Shown here piece after piece: positions 24,596-33,982 of a stretch of 64,000 nt of DNA (position 1 is the first letter of the stretch; the number at the start of each line of letters is the position of its first letter). The position numbers were made by a program, and so were the translations under genes. The DNA is taken from assembly GCA_965277435.1 (NCBI GenBank), contig OZ255821.1, positions 5,394,001 through 5,458,000 on the forward strand, read 5' to 3'. This DNA comes from Bog-105 sp965277435 (lineage in GTDB: Bacteria > Acidobacteriota > Terriglobia > Bryobacterales > Bryobacteraceae). The notes below the pieces were generated by a model, which was not told the DNA's origin, did not search any database, and saw only the letters and a list, made by a program, of their open reading frames with translations.

Positions 24596-26482
24596 ATGAC
24601 CGTTACAGAACCCATTACCCAAACACGCGCCGCCGAGTTTCGCAAGAAACTGGAATCGAAAATTGTTGTCGCAGATGGCGCAATGGGCACTATGCTCTAC
24701 GCCAAGGGCATCTTCATCAATCGCTGCTTCGACGAACTCAACCTTTCGGCTCCGCAACTAGTGAAGGAAATTCATCAGGAGTACGTGCGCTGCGGGGCGG
24801 AAGTACTCGAGACAAATACCTTTGGCGGGAATCGCGTTCGCCTTAAGGCTTTCGGATTTGCCGAGAAGCTGCAGGCCATCAACAAAGCCGGTGTGAAGCT
24901 GGCGCGCGAGGCCGCTGGCGAAAAGGCTTTCGTAGCCGGGGCGATCGGCCCGCTCGGCACCCAGATTGAACCGCTTGGTCCCATGTCTTTTGCCGAGGCG
25001 CGCGGCGTCTTTCGAGAGCAGGCCGAAGCTTTGGTAAGCGCCGGCGTAGATCTCATCGTGCTCGAGACATTTTACGATCTGCACGAACTGCGCGAAGCCA
25101 TCTTTGCGGCACGCGAAGCTGCTGGTCCCGAACTGGTGATCGTCGCTCAGGTCAACGTCATGGACGATGGCACGTTGCGCGACGGCGCGAGCACTGAAAC
25201 CTTCACCAAGAGCCTGGATGAGTGGCCGGTCGACGTGTTTGGCGTAAACTGCTCCGCCGGCCCGAAAGTTGTACTCGAAACCATCGAGAAGATGCTGGCG
25301 CTAACCAGTAAACCTTTAAGCGCCATGCCGAACGCGGGGCTGCCCGCCATGGTGGAAGGCCGCAACATTTATCTTTGTTCGCCGGAGTACATGGCGCAAT
25401 ATGCTCGGCGCTTTCTGCAGGCCGGCGTGCGCATGATCGGCGGGTGCTGCGGAACCACGCCCGAGCACATCAAACAGATTCTGGGCGAGGTGCGCTCGCT
25501 ACAGCCCCTGCAGCCGAATCAAGGTCGCAGTGTTGTCGTCGAAGAAGCAGACAAGCCACAGGTGAAGCGCCTGGCCAAAGTGCCAGTTGCGGAGAAATCC
25601 GAACTCGGGGCCAAACTAGCGGCCGGAAAGTTCGTCGCTTTCGTCGAAATCTTGCCGCCGCGAGGCGTCGATGCATCCAAAGAAATCGCAGGCGCTAGCC
25701 TCTGCAAAGAACATGGTATCGACTGCATCAACGTGCCCGACGGTCCGCGCGCCAGCGCCCGTCTAAGTGCGCAAGTAACCTGCCAGCTCATTCAACGCCA
25801 TGCCGGCATCGAATCCGTGTTGCATTTCTGCTGCCGCGATCGCAACATTCTCAGCATTCAGTCGGAGCTGCTCGGAGCGCACGCTACCGGAGTCCGCAAT
25901 CTCATCTGCATTACCGGCGATCCGCCGCGCATGGGCACCTATCCCGACGCCAGCGCCGTCTTCGATGTCGATTCCATCGGCCTCACCAACGTCGTCAACA
26001 ATCTTAACCACGGCCTTGACATTGGCGGCAATCCGACCGGCTCACAAACCGCCCTGCTGATTGGCGTGGGGGCCAATCCGGGCGCGCTCAACATGGACGA
26101 GGAGCTGCGCCGTTTTGCCTGGAAAGTCGAAGCTGGCGCGGAATACGTCGTCACACAGCCGGTTTTTGATCTCGATCTGCTCGAACAATTTCTGCGCAAT
26201 ACTGAACAATTCAAGCTGCCGATCATTGCCGGCATCTGGCCCTTGACGAGTTACCGCAATGCCGAGTTCATGGTGAACGAATTACGCGTACCCGTTCCGA
26301 AAGAGTATATGAATCGAATGAGACACGCCGATAGCGCGGACAAGGCGCGCGGCGAGGGCGTGGCGATCGCGCAGGAAATGACAGCGCGGGTGCGCCGGCT
26401 GGTCCAGGGCGCTCAGCTCAGCGCTCCTTTTGGACGCTACGAAATGGCCGTTCAGGTTGCTCAGGCACTCGGCGAACGGTAA
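24596..26482 (+). CDS. Bifunctional homocysteine S-methyltransferase / methylenetetrahydrofolate reductase
   Basis: 628-residue fusion. Residues 1 to about 300 form the zinc-dependent homocysteine methyltransferase barrel (DGAMGTMLYAKG; zinc cysteines in NCSAG and GGCCGTTPEH). Residues about 345-628 form the MTHFR barrel (EILPPRG, ITGDPPRMG, YVVTQPVFD, GIWPLTSYRNAEF). The order matches YitJ-type fusions, which make methyl-THF and pass methyl groups to homocysteine. With the preceding SAM-cleaving enzyme, it suggests a methionine/SAM recycling unit. Confidence 0.93.
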   Translation: MTVTEPITQTRAAEFRKKLESKIVVADGAMGTMLYAKGIFINRCFDELNLSAPQLVKEIHQEYVRCGAEVLETNTFGGNRVRLKAFGFAEKLQAINKAGVKLAREAAGEKAFVAGAIGPLGTQIEPLGPMSFAEARGVFREQAEALVSAGVDLIVLETFYDLHELREAIFAAREAAGPELVIVAQVNVMDDGTLRDGASTETFTKSLDEWPVDVFGVNCSAGPKVVLETIEKMLALTSKPLSAMPNAGLPAMVEGRNIYLCSPEYMAQYARRFLQAGVRMIGGCCGTTPEHIKQILGEVRSLQPLQPNQGRSVVVEEADKPQVKRLAKVPVAEKSELGAKLAAGKFVAFVEILPPRGVDASKEIAGASLCKEHGIDCINVPDGPRASARLSAQVTCQLIQRHAGIESVLHFCCRDRNILSIQSELLGAHATGVRNLICITGDPPRMGTYPDASAVFDVDSIGLTNVVNNLNHGLDIGGNPTGSQTALLIGVGANPGALNMDEELRRFAWKVEAGAEYVVTQPVFDLDLLEQFLRNTEQFKLPIIAGIWPLTSYRNAEFMVNELRVPVPKEYMNRMRHADSADKARGEGVAIAQEMTARVRRLVQGAQLSAPFGRYEMAVQVAQALGER

Positions 26483-26538
26483 ACTGACGAGATGTTTCGC
26501 TGCTGGATCCGCCGGCCGCGCCCGCTCTTATTTCTCCA

Positions 26539-27177
26539 GTGGCCACTGACTTAATAGAAATCAACTCCCATGATCCGATTGCAATCGCGGTCGAGCGTGC
26601 CGCGCGCGCCATTGAACGCGGTGGGCTGGTTGGCGTCCCGACCGACGCCCTGTATGTCGTCGTAGCAGATCCGTTCAATCTGCACGCCGTCGGCAAGGTC
26701 TTCGCTACCAAAGGACGTGAGACCGTCCGCTCCCTCCCGCTCGCCGTGTCGGACGTCATGATGGCGGAGGATCTGGCCAAGGAACTGAATACCCGCTTCT
26801 ACATATTGGCCCACCATTTCTGGCCGGGACCCTTGACCATGATTGTTCCGGCTGCGGCCAAAGTCCCCTTAAAAGTCACCGGAAACACCGGCCGCCTCGC
26901 GATGCGCCAGGCTAAAGCCCCGGTGCTTGAGGCCATCATCGACAAAGTGGGCCATGCGCTGATTGCCACCAGCGCCAATCTCTCGGGCGAGCCGACTCAC
27001 AGTAGTGGTATCGACTTGTTTGCCGCCATGGACGGCCGTCTGGACCTTGTGCTCGATGGGGGCGAATGCTCCGGCCCCGGATCTACCACGGTGGATATCA
27101 CGGAACCTTACTGGCGCGTCATCAAAGAAGGCGCCATCACCGAAAAGCAGATTGCCGAGCGTCTCCAGAACCAATAA
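26539..27177 (+). CDS. TsaC/YrdC/Sua5-family threonylcarbamoyl-AMP synthase-like protein
   Basis: 212 residues, GTG start at 26539. The YrdC fold is recognisable: ERGGLVGVPTDALYVV, KGRETVRSLPLAVS (normally KxRxxxxPL), FWPGPLTMIV, and TSANLSGEPTH. Family members make threonylcarbamoyl-AMP for t6A37 in ANN-decoding tRNAs. It lacks the C-terminal Sua5 domain, so it is the short type; a YciO-like paralogue of unknown function cannot be excluded. Confidence 0.85.
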   Translation: MATDLIEINSHDPIAIAVERAARAIERGGLVGVPTDALYVVVADPFNLHAVGKVFATKGRETVRSLPLAVSDVMMAEDLAKELNTRFYILAHHFWPGPLTMIVPAAAKVPLKVTGNTGRLAMRQAKAPVLEAIIDKVGHALIATSANLSGEPTHSSGIDLFAAMDGRLDLVLDGGECSGPGSTTVDITEPYWRVIKEGAITEKQIAERLQNQ

Positions 27178-27206
27178 CCGGCCATTTTCTTTGCTATCTT
27201 TGAAGA

Positions 27207-27415
27207 GAAGCGTTCCCTGCGAGAGCGTCTGTCTTGGCTTCCTAAAAATTGATCCGATAGTCAATGTCATGGAGTCCTACTCGGATTAAGTGCCCGTGTG
27301 CAAGCTCCGGCATTCTGTGCCATGGAGAAGCCTGAAGGTGCTCGGCGGATTCCCCCCTTTGTTCTTCTAGGGGTCAATGACGGAGGTTGAGGCAGAAACT
27401 CTCGCAGGGGGCACT
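27207..27415 (+). ncRNA. ssrS: Probable 6S RNA (SsrS)
   Basis: A non-coding stretch of 261 bp between the TsaC-like gene and ymdB. CCCTGCGAGAG (27215-27225) is perfectly complementary to CTCTCGCAGGG (27399-27409), closing a domain of about 200 nt. The 3' half contains GGAGAAGCCTGAAGGTGCTCGG, close to the conserved central-bubble segment of 6S RNA (GAGAAGCCUUAAAACUG in E. coli). TATCTT at 27195-27200 could be the -10. 6S RNA acts as a promoter mimic on RNA polymerase; near-neighbour ymdB genes are seen with it elsewhere. Not verified by a covariance model. Confidence 0.65.
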
Positions 27416-27438
27416 TCCCCTCCACTTCTCCTGTTTTC

Positions 27439-28218
27439 ATGAACATCCTTTTTATCGGCGACATCTTCGCCTCGGGCGGACGTGCGATTGTCGCTGAGTG
27501 GCTGCCACGGTTGATGAGCGAATATAAAGTCGACCTGGCGATTGCCAACGCGGAAAACAGTGCGGGCGGTTTCGGCATCACACCCTCGATTACGGAAGAT
27601 TTGCTATCGCTGGGACTCGATGTCCTCACCGGAGGCAACCACAGTTTCGACAAACGCGAAATTTACGATTACATCGGACATCAACCACGCCTGCTTCGTC
27701 CGGCTAATTATCCGCCCGGACCTCCGGGAGAAGGCGTTTACCTGGGCAAAGCGCGTAACGGTTTCCCCTATGCCGTGATCAATCTGCAAGGCCGTGCGCA
27801 GATGAATAATATCGATTGCCCGTTTCGCAAGGTAGACGAGATTTTGCTTGCCCTGGATGAATCGATCAAAGTCCGCTTCGTCGATTTCCACGCAGAGTTG
27901 ACGAGCGAGAAGGTTGCCATGGGCTGGCATCTGAACGGGCGCGTGACGGCCATGGTAGGAACGCATACCCACGTCCCGACGGCGGATACGCGTATCCTGC
28001 CGGGCGGGACCGCTTATCAAACTGACGCTGGTATGACTGGACCCTACGACTCCGTGATAGGCATCGACAAAGACATGATTCTGCGGCGTTTCCTCACCGG
28101 TATGATGGGACGCATGGAAGCGGCGCGCGGCGGCCTGGAACTGCATGGCGTTGTCATTGGAGCGGATGTTGCAACGGGTAAAGCCACAGCCATCGAGCGC
28201 ATTACAAAGCATGGCTAA
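27439..28218 (+). CDS. YmdB-type metallophosphoesterase (TIGR00282)
   Basis: 259 residues. Metal-binding motifs of the family are all present: LFIGDIFASGGR, NAENSAGGFGI, GGNHSFDK, VDFHAE, GTHTHVPTADTR. YmdB proteins are cyclic nucleotide phosphodiesterases and often pair with ribonuclease Y, but rny is not adjacent here. No clear Shine-Dalgarno sequence precedes the ATG; the region upstream is pyrimidine-rich and ends the putative 6S RNA locus. Confidence 0.9.
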   Translation: MNILFIGDIFASGGRAIVAEWLPRLMSEYKVDLAIANAENSAGGFGITPSITEDLLSLGLDVLTGGNHSFDKREIYDYIGHQPRLLRPANYPPGPPGEGVYLGKARNGFPYAVINLQGRAQMNNIDCPFRKVDEILLALDESIKVRFVDFHAELTSEKVAMGWHLNGRVTAMVGTHTHVPTADTRILPGGTAYQTDAGMTGPYDSVIGIDKDMILRRFLTGMMGRMEAARGGLELHGVVIGADVATGKATAIERITKHG

Positions 28219-29899
28219 GTGCTGCTGTACCGCGCTGCTACTCGCCTTCTGTCTCTGCTCGACCAACGCTCTGGCTGAACCGCCTGTCTCCATTCGTGTC
28301 AACGCTTCGGTGGAAGCCGGCGCCTTCAACCCCGTCTGGAACTATTTCGGCTACGACGAACCGAACTACACCTACGCGAAGAACGGCCGCAAACTCATCG
28401 ATGAGTTGGCGCATCTCGGCCGTTCGCCAGTCCACATTCGCACCCATTTCCTCTTGACCACAGGCGACGGTTCCGCGCAATGTAAGTTCGGCTCCACCAA
28501 TGCCTATACCGAAGATGCGTCCGGGAAAGCAGTCTACGACTGGAGCATTGTCGACAAAATCATCGATACTTTCGTGGAAGCGGGCGCTACGCCGTTAATC
28601 GAAATCGGGTTCATGCCGAAGGCGCTCTCGTCCCACCCGGAACCCTATCAGCTGCCCTGGAAGCCAGGCGATAAATTTGATCATTATTATCTCGGATGGT
28701 CCTATCCGCCGAATGACTACGCTAAGTGGCATGAACTGGTCTACCAGTGGGTCAAACATACCGTGACAAAATACGGGGCGGCTAAAGTGGCAACTTGGGA
28801 TTGGGAAGTTTGGAACGAGCCGAATATCGGCTATTGGCATGGCACGGCAGAAGAGTACGACAAGCTGTACGATTTCACCGCGGACGCTTTCAAACGCGCG
28901 CTGCCACAGGGCAAGATCGGCGGCCCTGCCTCCACCGGTCCTGCGAACGAAAAGGCCGCTCAGTTTCTGCGACAGTTTCTGGAACACTGTTCGTCAGGCA
29001 AAAACTTCGCCACCGGCAAAACAGGCGCTCCGCTCGACTTCATCACGTTCCATGCCAAAGGGCATCCCAAAGTTGTTGACGACCATGTCGAAATGGGTCT
29101 CTCGCAGGAGTTGAAGGACGTTGCAAACGGCTTTGCCATTGTGCATGACGCAATCAAATTCCGTTCGCTACCGGTGATCTTGACGGAAGCCGATCCTGAG
29201 GGATGCGCCGCCTGCTCGGCCAGTGTTTACCCGCCCAATGCTTACCGCAACGGCACGCTTTATCCGGCTTATACGGCCGCTGCGTTAAAAGGCATTATGG
29301 AATTAGCGCAACGCGACAGCATCAATCTCGCAGGAATTTTGACCTGGGCTTTTGAATTTGAAAACCAGCCCTGGTTCGCCGGCTTCCGCACCCTGGCTAC
29401 TAATGGAGTAGACAAACCGGTGCTGAATCTTTTCCGTATGGCCGGGCTAATGGACCGGCAATTCATCCAAACAGAAAGCAGCGGAACAGTTGATCTCTCG
29501 ACGCTGCTCGCACAGGGCGTTTCGGAACATCCTGAGGTCGATGCGGTCGCCACTGCATCCGACCACGGGGTATCAGTCTTGGTCTGGAATTATCAGGACA
29601 AGAACGTGGCCGGACCGCCAGCCGAAATTAACCTGGACATTACGAAGCTTGCTCCGCCGAAGAAGCGTGTTCTGCTACGGCATTACCGCATCGACGAGCA
29701 TCATAGCAACGCCTTTTCAAAGTGGAAGTCGATTAAGTCGCCACAAAATCCGGACGCGGGTGAATACGCCGAACTGGAACAGTCGGGCCAACTCGAATTG
29801 CTCGATTCGCCCCGCTGGATTAACACTCAGGACGGCAGCGTGAAGCTCGACTTTGCGTTGCCCCTCGAAGGACTTTCCCTCATCCAATTGAGTTGGTAA
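28211..29899 (+). CDS. Secreted GH39-like glycoside hydrolase
   Basis: 562 residues from ATG 28211, which overlaps the ymdB stop by 8 bp. A signal peptide is clear (CCCTALLLAFCLCSTNALA). The TIM-barrel shows the acid/base glutamate in VWNEPNIGYW and a likely nucleophile in VILTEADPEG; a beta-sandwich C-terminal domain follows. GH39 includes beta-xylosidases and iduronidases; the substrate here is unknown but plant or microbial polysaccharide is plausible. An in-frame longer start at 28145 would bury the signal peptide. Confidence 0.82.
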   Translation: MAKCCCTALLLAFCLCSTNALAEPPVSIRVNASVEAGAFNPVWNYFGYDEPNYTYAKNGRKLIDELAHLGRSPVHIRTHFLLTTGDGSAQCKFGSTNAYTEDASGKAVYDWSIVDKIIDTFVEAGATPLIEIGFMPKALSSHPEPYQLPWKPGDKFDHYYLGWSYPPNDYAKWHELVYQWVKHTVTKYGAAKVATWDWEVWNEPNIGYWHGTAEEYDKLYDFTADAFKRALPQGKIGGPASTGPANEKAAQFLRQFLEHCSSGKNFATGKTGAPLDFITFHAKGHPKVVDDHVEMGLSQELKDVANGFAIVHDAIKFRSLPVILTEADPEGCAACSASVYPPNAYRNGTLYPAYTAAALKGIMELAQRDSINLAGILTWAFEFENQPWFAGFRTLATNGVDKPVLNLFRMAGLMDRQFIQTESSGTVDLSTLLAQGVSEHPEVDAVATASDHGVSVLVWNYQDKNVAGPPAEINLDITKLAPPKKRVLLRHYRIDEHHSNAFSKWKSIKSPQNPDAGEYAELEQSGQLELLDSPRWINTQDGSVKLDFALPLEGLSLIQLSW

Positions 29900-31121
29900 G
29901 CTCGGGCTCGCCTACAGCTTTATCGAATGGAACGCCCTCCCAACGCGACACTACCGCTGTCGCCACGCAGTTGCCTAACAAGTTCACCGAAGTCCGACAC
30001 ATATCCATCAGGGCGTCCACACCGAGAATCAACGTAATGCCTTCGAGCGGCAGCTGAAACGTGCCGAGCGTTCCCGCCAGAATCACGAGGCCGGCACGCG
30101 GCACCGCCGCTACGCCCTTGCTCGTCAGCATGAGCGTGAGCATCATGGTGATCTGTGTTCCAAGAGGCATACGTACACCTGCCGCTTGCGCGACGAAGAC
30201 GGATGCCAGCGATAGATACAGTGTCGACCCGTCCAGATTGAAACTGTAACCGGTAGGCAGCACGAAACCCACGATGTGCTTCGGTATGCCAAGCAGCGTC
30301 ATATTCTCCAGAGCCAGCGGCAATGCTGCTTCACTTGATGCAGTCGAAAATGCAATCAGGAATGGCTGTCGAACGGCGCGTATGAAGGGCGCCAGTGGAA
30401 CCCGGGCAAGCCCGAGTGCACTCCCCAATACCAGCACCACAAACAATACCTGCGCGAAGTATAAAGTGCCTACCAGCTTCCCCAAGCCAAACAAAACGCC
30501 CAATCCTTTGGACCCCACTGTGACCGCGATGGCCGCACCTACGCCGAGCGGCGCCAAGTACATCACGTACTTCGTATAGCGAAACATGACTTCGGCCACT
30601 GCGGACGCAAATGTCACCACCGGTTCCGCTTTCGTGCCGATCGCCGAACACGCCGCGCCAAACAAGAAGAAGAACACCACCATCTGCAGCACGTCGTTTT
30701 GTGTGAGCGACTCAAAGACGTTGGACGGAACCGCGTGTTCGAGAATCTGGCTCAACGGAACCGGTTTGGCCAGAGCCGGCACTACGCCGTGTTCCGCCGC
30801 CAGCGAAATCCCGGCCCCCGGCTGAAACACATTGACCATAATCAAGCCGATCGTCAAAGCCAGCGTAGTGGCGATCTCGAAATAGACGAACGCCTTCACT
30901 GCGATACGGCCCATGGTCTTCAGCTCGCCTGCTGACGCAATGCCCGAGATTAATGTGCCAAAAAGCAGCGGCCCGACGATCGATTTAATCAGGCGCAAAA
31001 AGATGTTGCTAAGCGGCGCCAGACTTCGCGCAAAAGCCGGGAAGAACGCGCCCAGCAACACGCCAACCACCAGCGCGATGAAGATCCAGGATGTGAGTGA
31101 AACCCGCTTCAGCAGGCGCAT
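29880..31121 (-). CDS. Dicarboxylate/amino acid:cation symporter (DAACS family)
   Basis: 413-residue membrane protein with about eight helices and two re-entrant loops. The first re-entrant serine-rich loop is AFSTASSEAALPLALE, and helix 7/8 motifs PTGYSFNLDGSTLYLSLA and DMCRTSVNLLGNCVA are hallmarks of GltP/DctA transporters. It imports C4-dicarboxylates or acidic amino acids with H+ or Na+. It converges on the GH39 gene with a 20-bp overlap. Confidence 0.92.
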   Translation of the reverse strand: MRLLKRVSLTSWIFIALVVGVLLGAFFPAFARSLAPLSNIFLRLIKSIVGPLLFGTLISGIASAGELKTMGRIAVKAFVYFEIATTLALTIGLIMVNVFQPGAGISLAAEHGVVPALAKPVPLSQILEHAVPSNVFESLTQNDVLQMVVFFFLFGAACSAIGTKAEPVVTFASAVAEVMFRYTKYVMYLAPLGVGAAIAVTVGSKGLGVLFGLGKLVGTLYFAQVLFVVLVLGSALGLARVPLAPFIRAVRQPFLIAFSTASSEAALPLALENMTLLGIPKHIVGFVLPTGYSFNLDGSTLYLSLASVFVAQAAGVRMPLGTQITMMLTLMLTSKGVAAVPRAGLVILAGTLGTFQLPLEGITLILGVDALMDMCRTSVNLLGNCVATAVVSRWEGVPFDKAVGEPELTNSIG

Positions 31122-31128
31122 CGGATGA

Positions 31129-31989
31129 TCAACGTTCTCCCCATTTCAGCTTTTCGCGGAGCACGTCGAAGAACAGCATCTTCGGCGGACGGATCAGCTG
31201 GATCGTCTTCGGAGACGAACGGCAGACAACCAGGTCACCCTTGGAAAGAGGTTCGCCTACTTGCCCGTCAATCGTCAAGTAGGTTCCATATTCACCATGC
31301 ACCAGAATCTGAATCACGCTGGTGTCGGGCACAATCACCGGCCGATTGGTGAGCATATGCGGACAGATAGGCGTGATGCAGAAGGCGCTCACGGAGGGAA
31401 AGATTACCGGGCCGCCGGCCGACAACGAATACGCGGTTGAACCGGTTGGCGTTGCAATGATCAAGCCGTCCGCCTTGTAAGCCGCGACGAAATGATTGTC
31501 CACATGGGTATCCAGATCGATCATTCGGGCCAGATCGGTTTTTGTGATCACCACGTCGTTTAGCGCCGAATAAGACCCTACGGTCTTACCATCCCGCCGC
31601 ACTTCGCAATCCACCATGCGGCGGCAGCCAATGCGATGCTCGCCCAGCAGCGCGCGTTCCAGCTCGGCATATAGATCTTCCACCCGAATGGCAGTCAGAA
31701 ATCCCAGGTGGCCCAGGTTCACCGCGAAGAGCGGGATGTTCCTCCCCGCGACCACGCGCGCCGCCGACAGCAGCGTTCCATCGCCGCCTAGAACAATCAC
31801 CAAATCCGTATCGTCGGGCGTCTCTTCCCGCGAAAAGTACTCGCTAATCCCGGCATATTCCGCCGTATGGTGGTCGCACCGGTAAGCGATCTGGCGTTCG
31901 TCCAGCCACCGAATCAAGCCGCACACGATATCCGCCGCGTGCGCCATCTTGGGCTTTGAAATGATGCCGACCTTGTTAATCTGTGGCAT
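31129..31989 (-). CDS. nadK: NAD kinase
   Basis: 286 residues. The ATP-grasp-like GGDGTLLSAAR motif and the second block KADGLIIATPTGSTAYSLSAGGP define NAD kinase, which phosphorylates NAD to NADP. It forms a leftward unit with tlyA, the polyprenyl synthase and xseB upstream, a grouping seen in many bacteria. Confidence 0.95.
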   Translation of the reverse strand: MPQINKVGIISKPKMAHAADIVCGLIRWLDERQIAYRCDHHTAEYAGISEYFSREETPDDTDLVIVLGGDGTLLSAARVVAGRNIPLFAVNLGHLGFLTAIRVEDLYAELERALLGEHRIGCRRMVDCEVRRDGKTVGSYSALNDVVITKTDLARMIDLDTHVDNHFVAAYKADGLIIATPTGSTAYSLSAGGPVIFPSVSAFCITPICPHMLTNRPVIVPDTSVIQILVHGEYGTYLTIDGQVGEPLSKGDLVVCRSSPKTIQLIRPPKMLFFDVLREKLKWGER

Positions 31990-32005
31990 TTGTCTGGTTT
32001 GAGCG

Positions 32006-32755
32006 CTAATGAATAGAGTAAACTGCGCGGGCGTGAAGAAGAAACTCGCGGTTCCCTTCCGCGCCCCGGATCGGGCTTTCCATCAATGCCGTCGCAAATC
32101 CAGACGCGGCGAGTGAAGACGCGACTTTGTCACAAGCGCCTTGTTGCAGGATCGGATCGCGCACGATGCCCCCCTTCCCGACCGCCTCGCGTCCCACTTC
32201 AAACTGCGGCTTTACCAGAATGACCCAGTCGCCACCCGCCGCCAGCAAAGGCGCGAGCGCAGGAATCAGCAGCGTGACAGAAATGAAACTGACATCGCAC
32301 GTGATCACGTCCGCCCGTTCCCCGATTTCATCCATCGTCAAATACCGAGCGTTGCAGCGCTCGTGCAGGATCACACGCGGATCGGTGCGAAGCTTCCAAT
32401 CGATCTGCCCGGCCCCCGTGTCAACGGCATGTACTTTACGTGCGCCGTGCTGTAACAAGCAGTCGACGAAACCACCGGTGGAAGTACCGACATCCAGAGC
32501 GACGCGATTCTGCACATTTACCGCAAAGTGCGCGAGCGCAGCCGCGAGTTTCACGCCGCCGCGGCTGACGTACGGCAGCGGTTGCTCAACATCCAGTTGA
32601 TTTGCGACACTGACCAGCCTGCCGGGTTTATCGGAACGCTGTCCGTCGACGGTGACCTTTCCAGCCAGAATCAGCGCCTGAGCCCTCTGGCGGCTTTCCA
32701 CCAGCTGCCGCTCCACCAGCGCTACATCCAGGCGGAGTTTTGCGGGCGCGTCCAC
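32006..32755 (-). CDS. tlyA: TlyA-family rRNA 2'-O-methyltransferase
   Basis: 249 residues. An N-terminal S4 RNA-binding domain (LRLDVALVERQLVESRQRAQALI) is followed by an FtsJ-like Rossmann methyltransferase with SRGGVKL, LDVGTSTGGFVDCLL and VKPQFEVGRE. TlyA proteins methylate cytidines in 16S and 23S rRNA. The stop of the upstream polyprenyl synthase gene is directly adjacent. Confidence 0.92.
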   Translation of the reverse strand: MDAPAKLRLDVALVERQLVESRQRAQALILAGKVTVDGQRSDKPGRLVSVANQLDVEQPLPYVSRGGVKLAAALAHFAVNVQNRVALDVGTSTGGFVDCLLQHGARKVHAVDTGAGQIDWKLRTDPRVILHERCNARYLTMDEIGERADVITCDVSFISVTLLIPALAPLLAAGGDWVILVKPQFEVGREAVGKGGIVRDPILQQGACDKVASSLAASGFATALMESPIRGAEGNREFLLHARAVYSIH

Positions 32756-33658
32756 TCAGACTTTGCGCTGCACGATGAAGTCGGCGATCTGCCGCAAACG
32801 GTCGGCACGGCCGTCGAACCGATTCAACGCCGTATGCGCGGCTAAACGCTCGTGCTCGGCCATCTGGCGCGATTGTTCCAAACCATAAACAGCCGGAAAT
32901 GTGATCTTTTGCTGCTGCTCGTCTTTGCCCGCGGTTTTCCCTAGCGACTCCGATGACTCTTCCACATCCAGCACGTCATCGATGATCTGGAAAGCCAGCC
33001 CAATGTGTTCTCCATAGGCGGAGAGCGCTGCCAGTTCCTGCTTGCGTGCTCCCGCGTAGATGGCGCCCATGCGAACGCTGGCCCTAAGCAGCGCGCCCGT
33101 TTTTGCCCGGTGAATGGAATCGAGCAAAGCGGCCGTCGGCTCTTTTCTTTCGCCTTCGATATCGTTCACCTGGCCGCCGATCATGCCGCCCACGGTGCCC
33201 GCCGCTCGCGAAAGTTCTTCCACCAGCCGGATCTTACGATCCGCCGCAATCGCCGGCAACCGGCTCAACACCTCAAACGACAACGTCAGCAGAGCGTCCC
33301 CCGCCAGAATCGCCATTGCATCGCCGAACACTTTATGACACGTGGGCCTGCCCCGCCGCAGATCATCATTATCGAGGGCCGGTAGGTCATCATGAATCAG
33401 CGAGTAAGTATGGACCAGTTCGAGAGTCGACGCCGCATCTTCTACGCCGTTCAACTCTTCCGCTACCGCGTACGCGGCGGCGATTGCCAAAATCGGACGG
33501 ATGCGTTTTCCACCCGCAAAGAGGCTGTACCGCATAGCCCGATGGATCGAGGAAGGATCCACCGTTTCATCCGGCACCCATTCGCTAAGGATCCGGTCGA
33601 CAACTTGCACCTGGTCCGCTAGAAACTCGCGCAAAGAAGTTTGTCCGGCTTCAGTCAT
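32756..33658 (-). CDS. Polyprenyl (farnesyl/geranylgeranyl) diphosphate synthase
   Basis: 300 residues. The first aspartate-rich motif is DDLPALDND (with HDDLPALDNDD), the second is FQIIDDVLD; GGKRIRP binds the substrate diphosphate. It elongates isoprenoid precursors and probably feeds the carotenoid pathway and quinone or hopanoid synthesis. The ATG overlaps the xseB stop (33655-33658), as in the common xseB-ispA pair. Confidence 0.92.
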   Translation of the reverse strand: MTEAGQTSLREFLADQVQVVDRILSEWVPDETVDPSSIHRAMRYSLFAGGKRIRPILAIAAAYAVAEELNGVEDAASTLELVHTYSLIHDDLPALDNDDLRRGRPTCHKVFGDAMAILAGDALLTLSFEVLSRLPAIAADRKIRLVEELSRAAGTVGGMIGGQVNDIEGERKEPTAALLDSIHRAKTGALLRASVRMGAIYAGARKQELAALSAYGEHIGLAFQIIDDVLDVEESSESLGKTAGKDEQQQKITFPAVYGLEQSRQMAEHERLAAHTALNRFDGRADRLRQIADFIVQRKV

Positions 33659-33906
33659 TTCGCAGCAGGCTTATCTGGATCGAACGGAACGGCCACCATC
33701 TCAGTACCGCGCTTAAGCAGAATCTCTACCCGGGTTTCAGCCGTCTCCAGCTGGCGTTTACAATCCGCACTCAAACGCATCCCGCTTTCGAATAGCTGGA
33801 GACTTTGTTCGAGAGGCAGATCTCCCTTTTCCAGTTCCTTGACGATCCGCTCGAGCTCTTGCAGACCCGCTTCAAAGTTCAGTGAGGATGTAGTTTCCTC
33901 GGGCAT
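33655..33906 (-). CDS. xseB: Exodeoxyribonuclease VII small subunit
   Basis: 83-residue coiled-coil protein. FEAGLQELERIVKELEKGDLPLEQSLQLFESGM is the family signature (key residues L-x-x-L-E-x-I-V and G-x-L-x-L-E). It binds XseA to form the exonuclease that degrades single-stranded DNA. xseA itself is not in the window. Confidence 0.9.
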   Translation of the reverse strand: MPEETTSSLNFEAGLQELERIVKELEKGDLPLEQSLQLFESGMRLSADCKRQLETAETRVEILLKRGTEMVAVPFDPDKPAAK

Positions 33907-33954
33907 CGCCCTATTGTAACGAGGTCGAAAAGTAGGCGTGGCGGCGGCAGCATC

Positions 33955-33976
33955 GGCAGGCTGAAGCCTACCCTAC
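33955..33976. repeat. REP-like palindrome
   Basis: AGGCT-GA-AGCCT (33958-33969) followed by ACCCTAC sits between xseB and the hypothetical gene ending at 33983. Similar GGCAGGCTGAAGCCT-type palindromes are scattered in intergenic DNA of acidobacteria as I remember them; only one copy is seen in this window. Confidence 0.35.
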
Positions 33977-33982
33977 GAGGGC

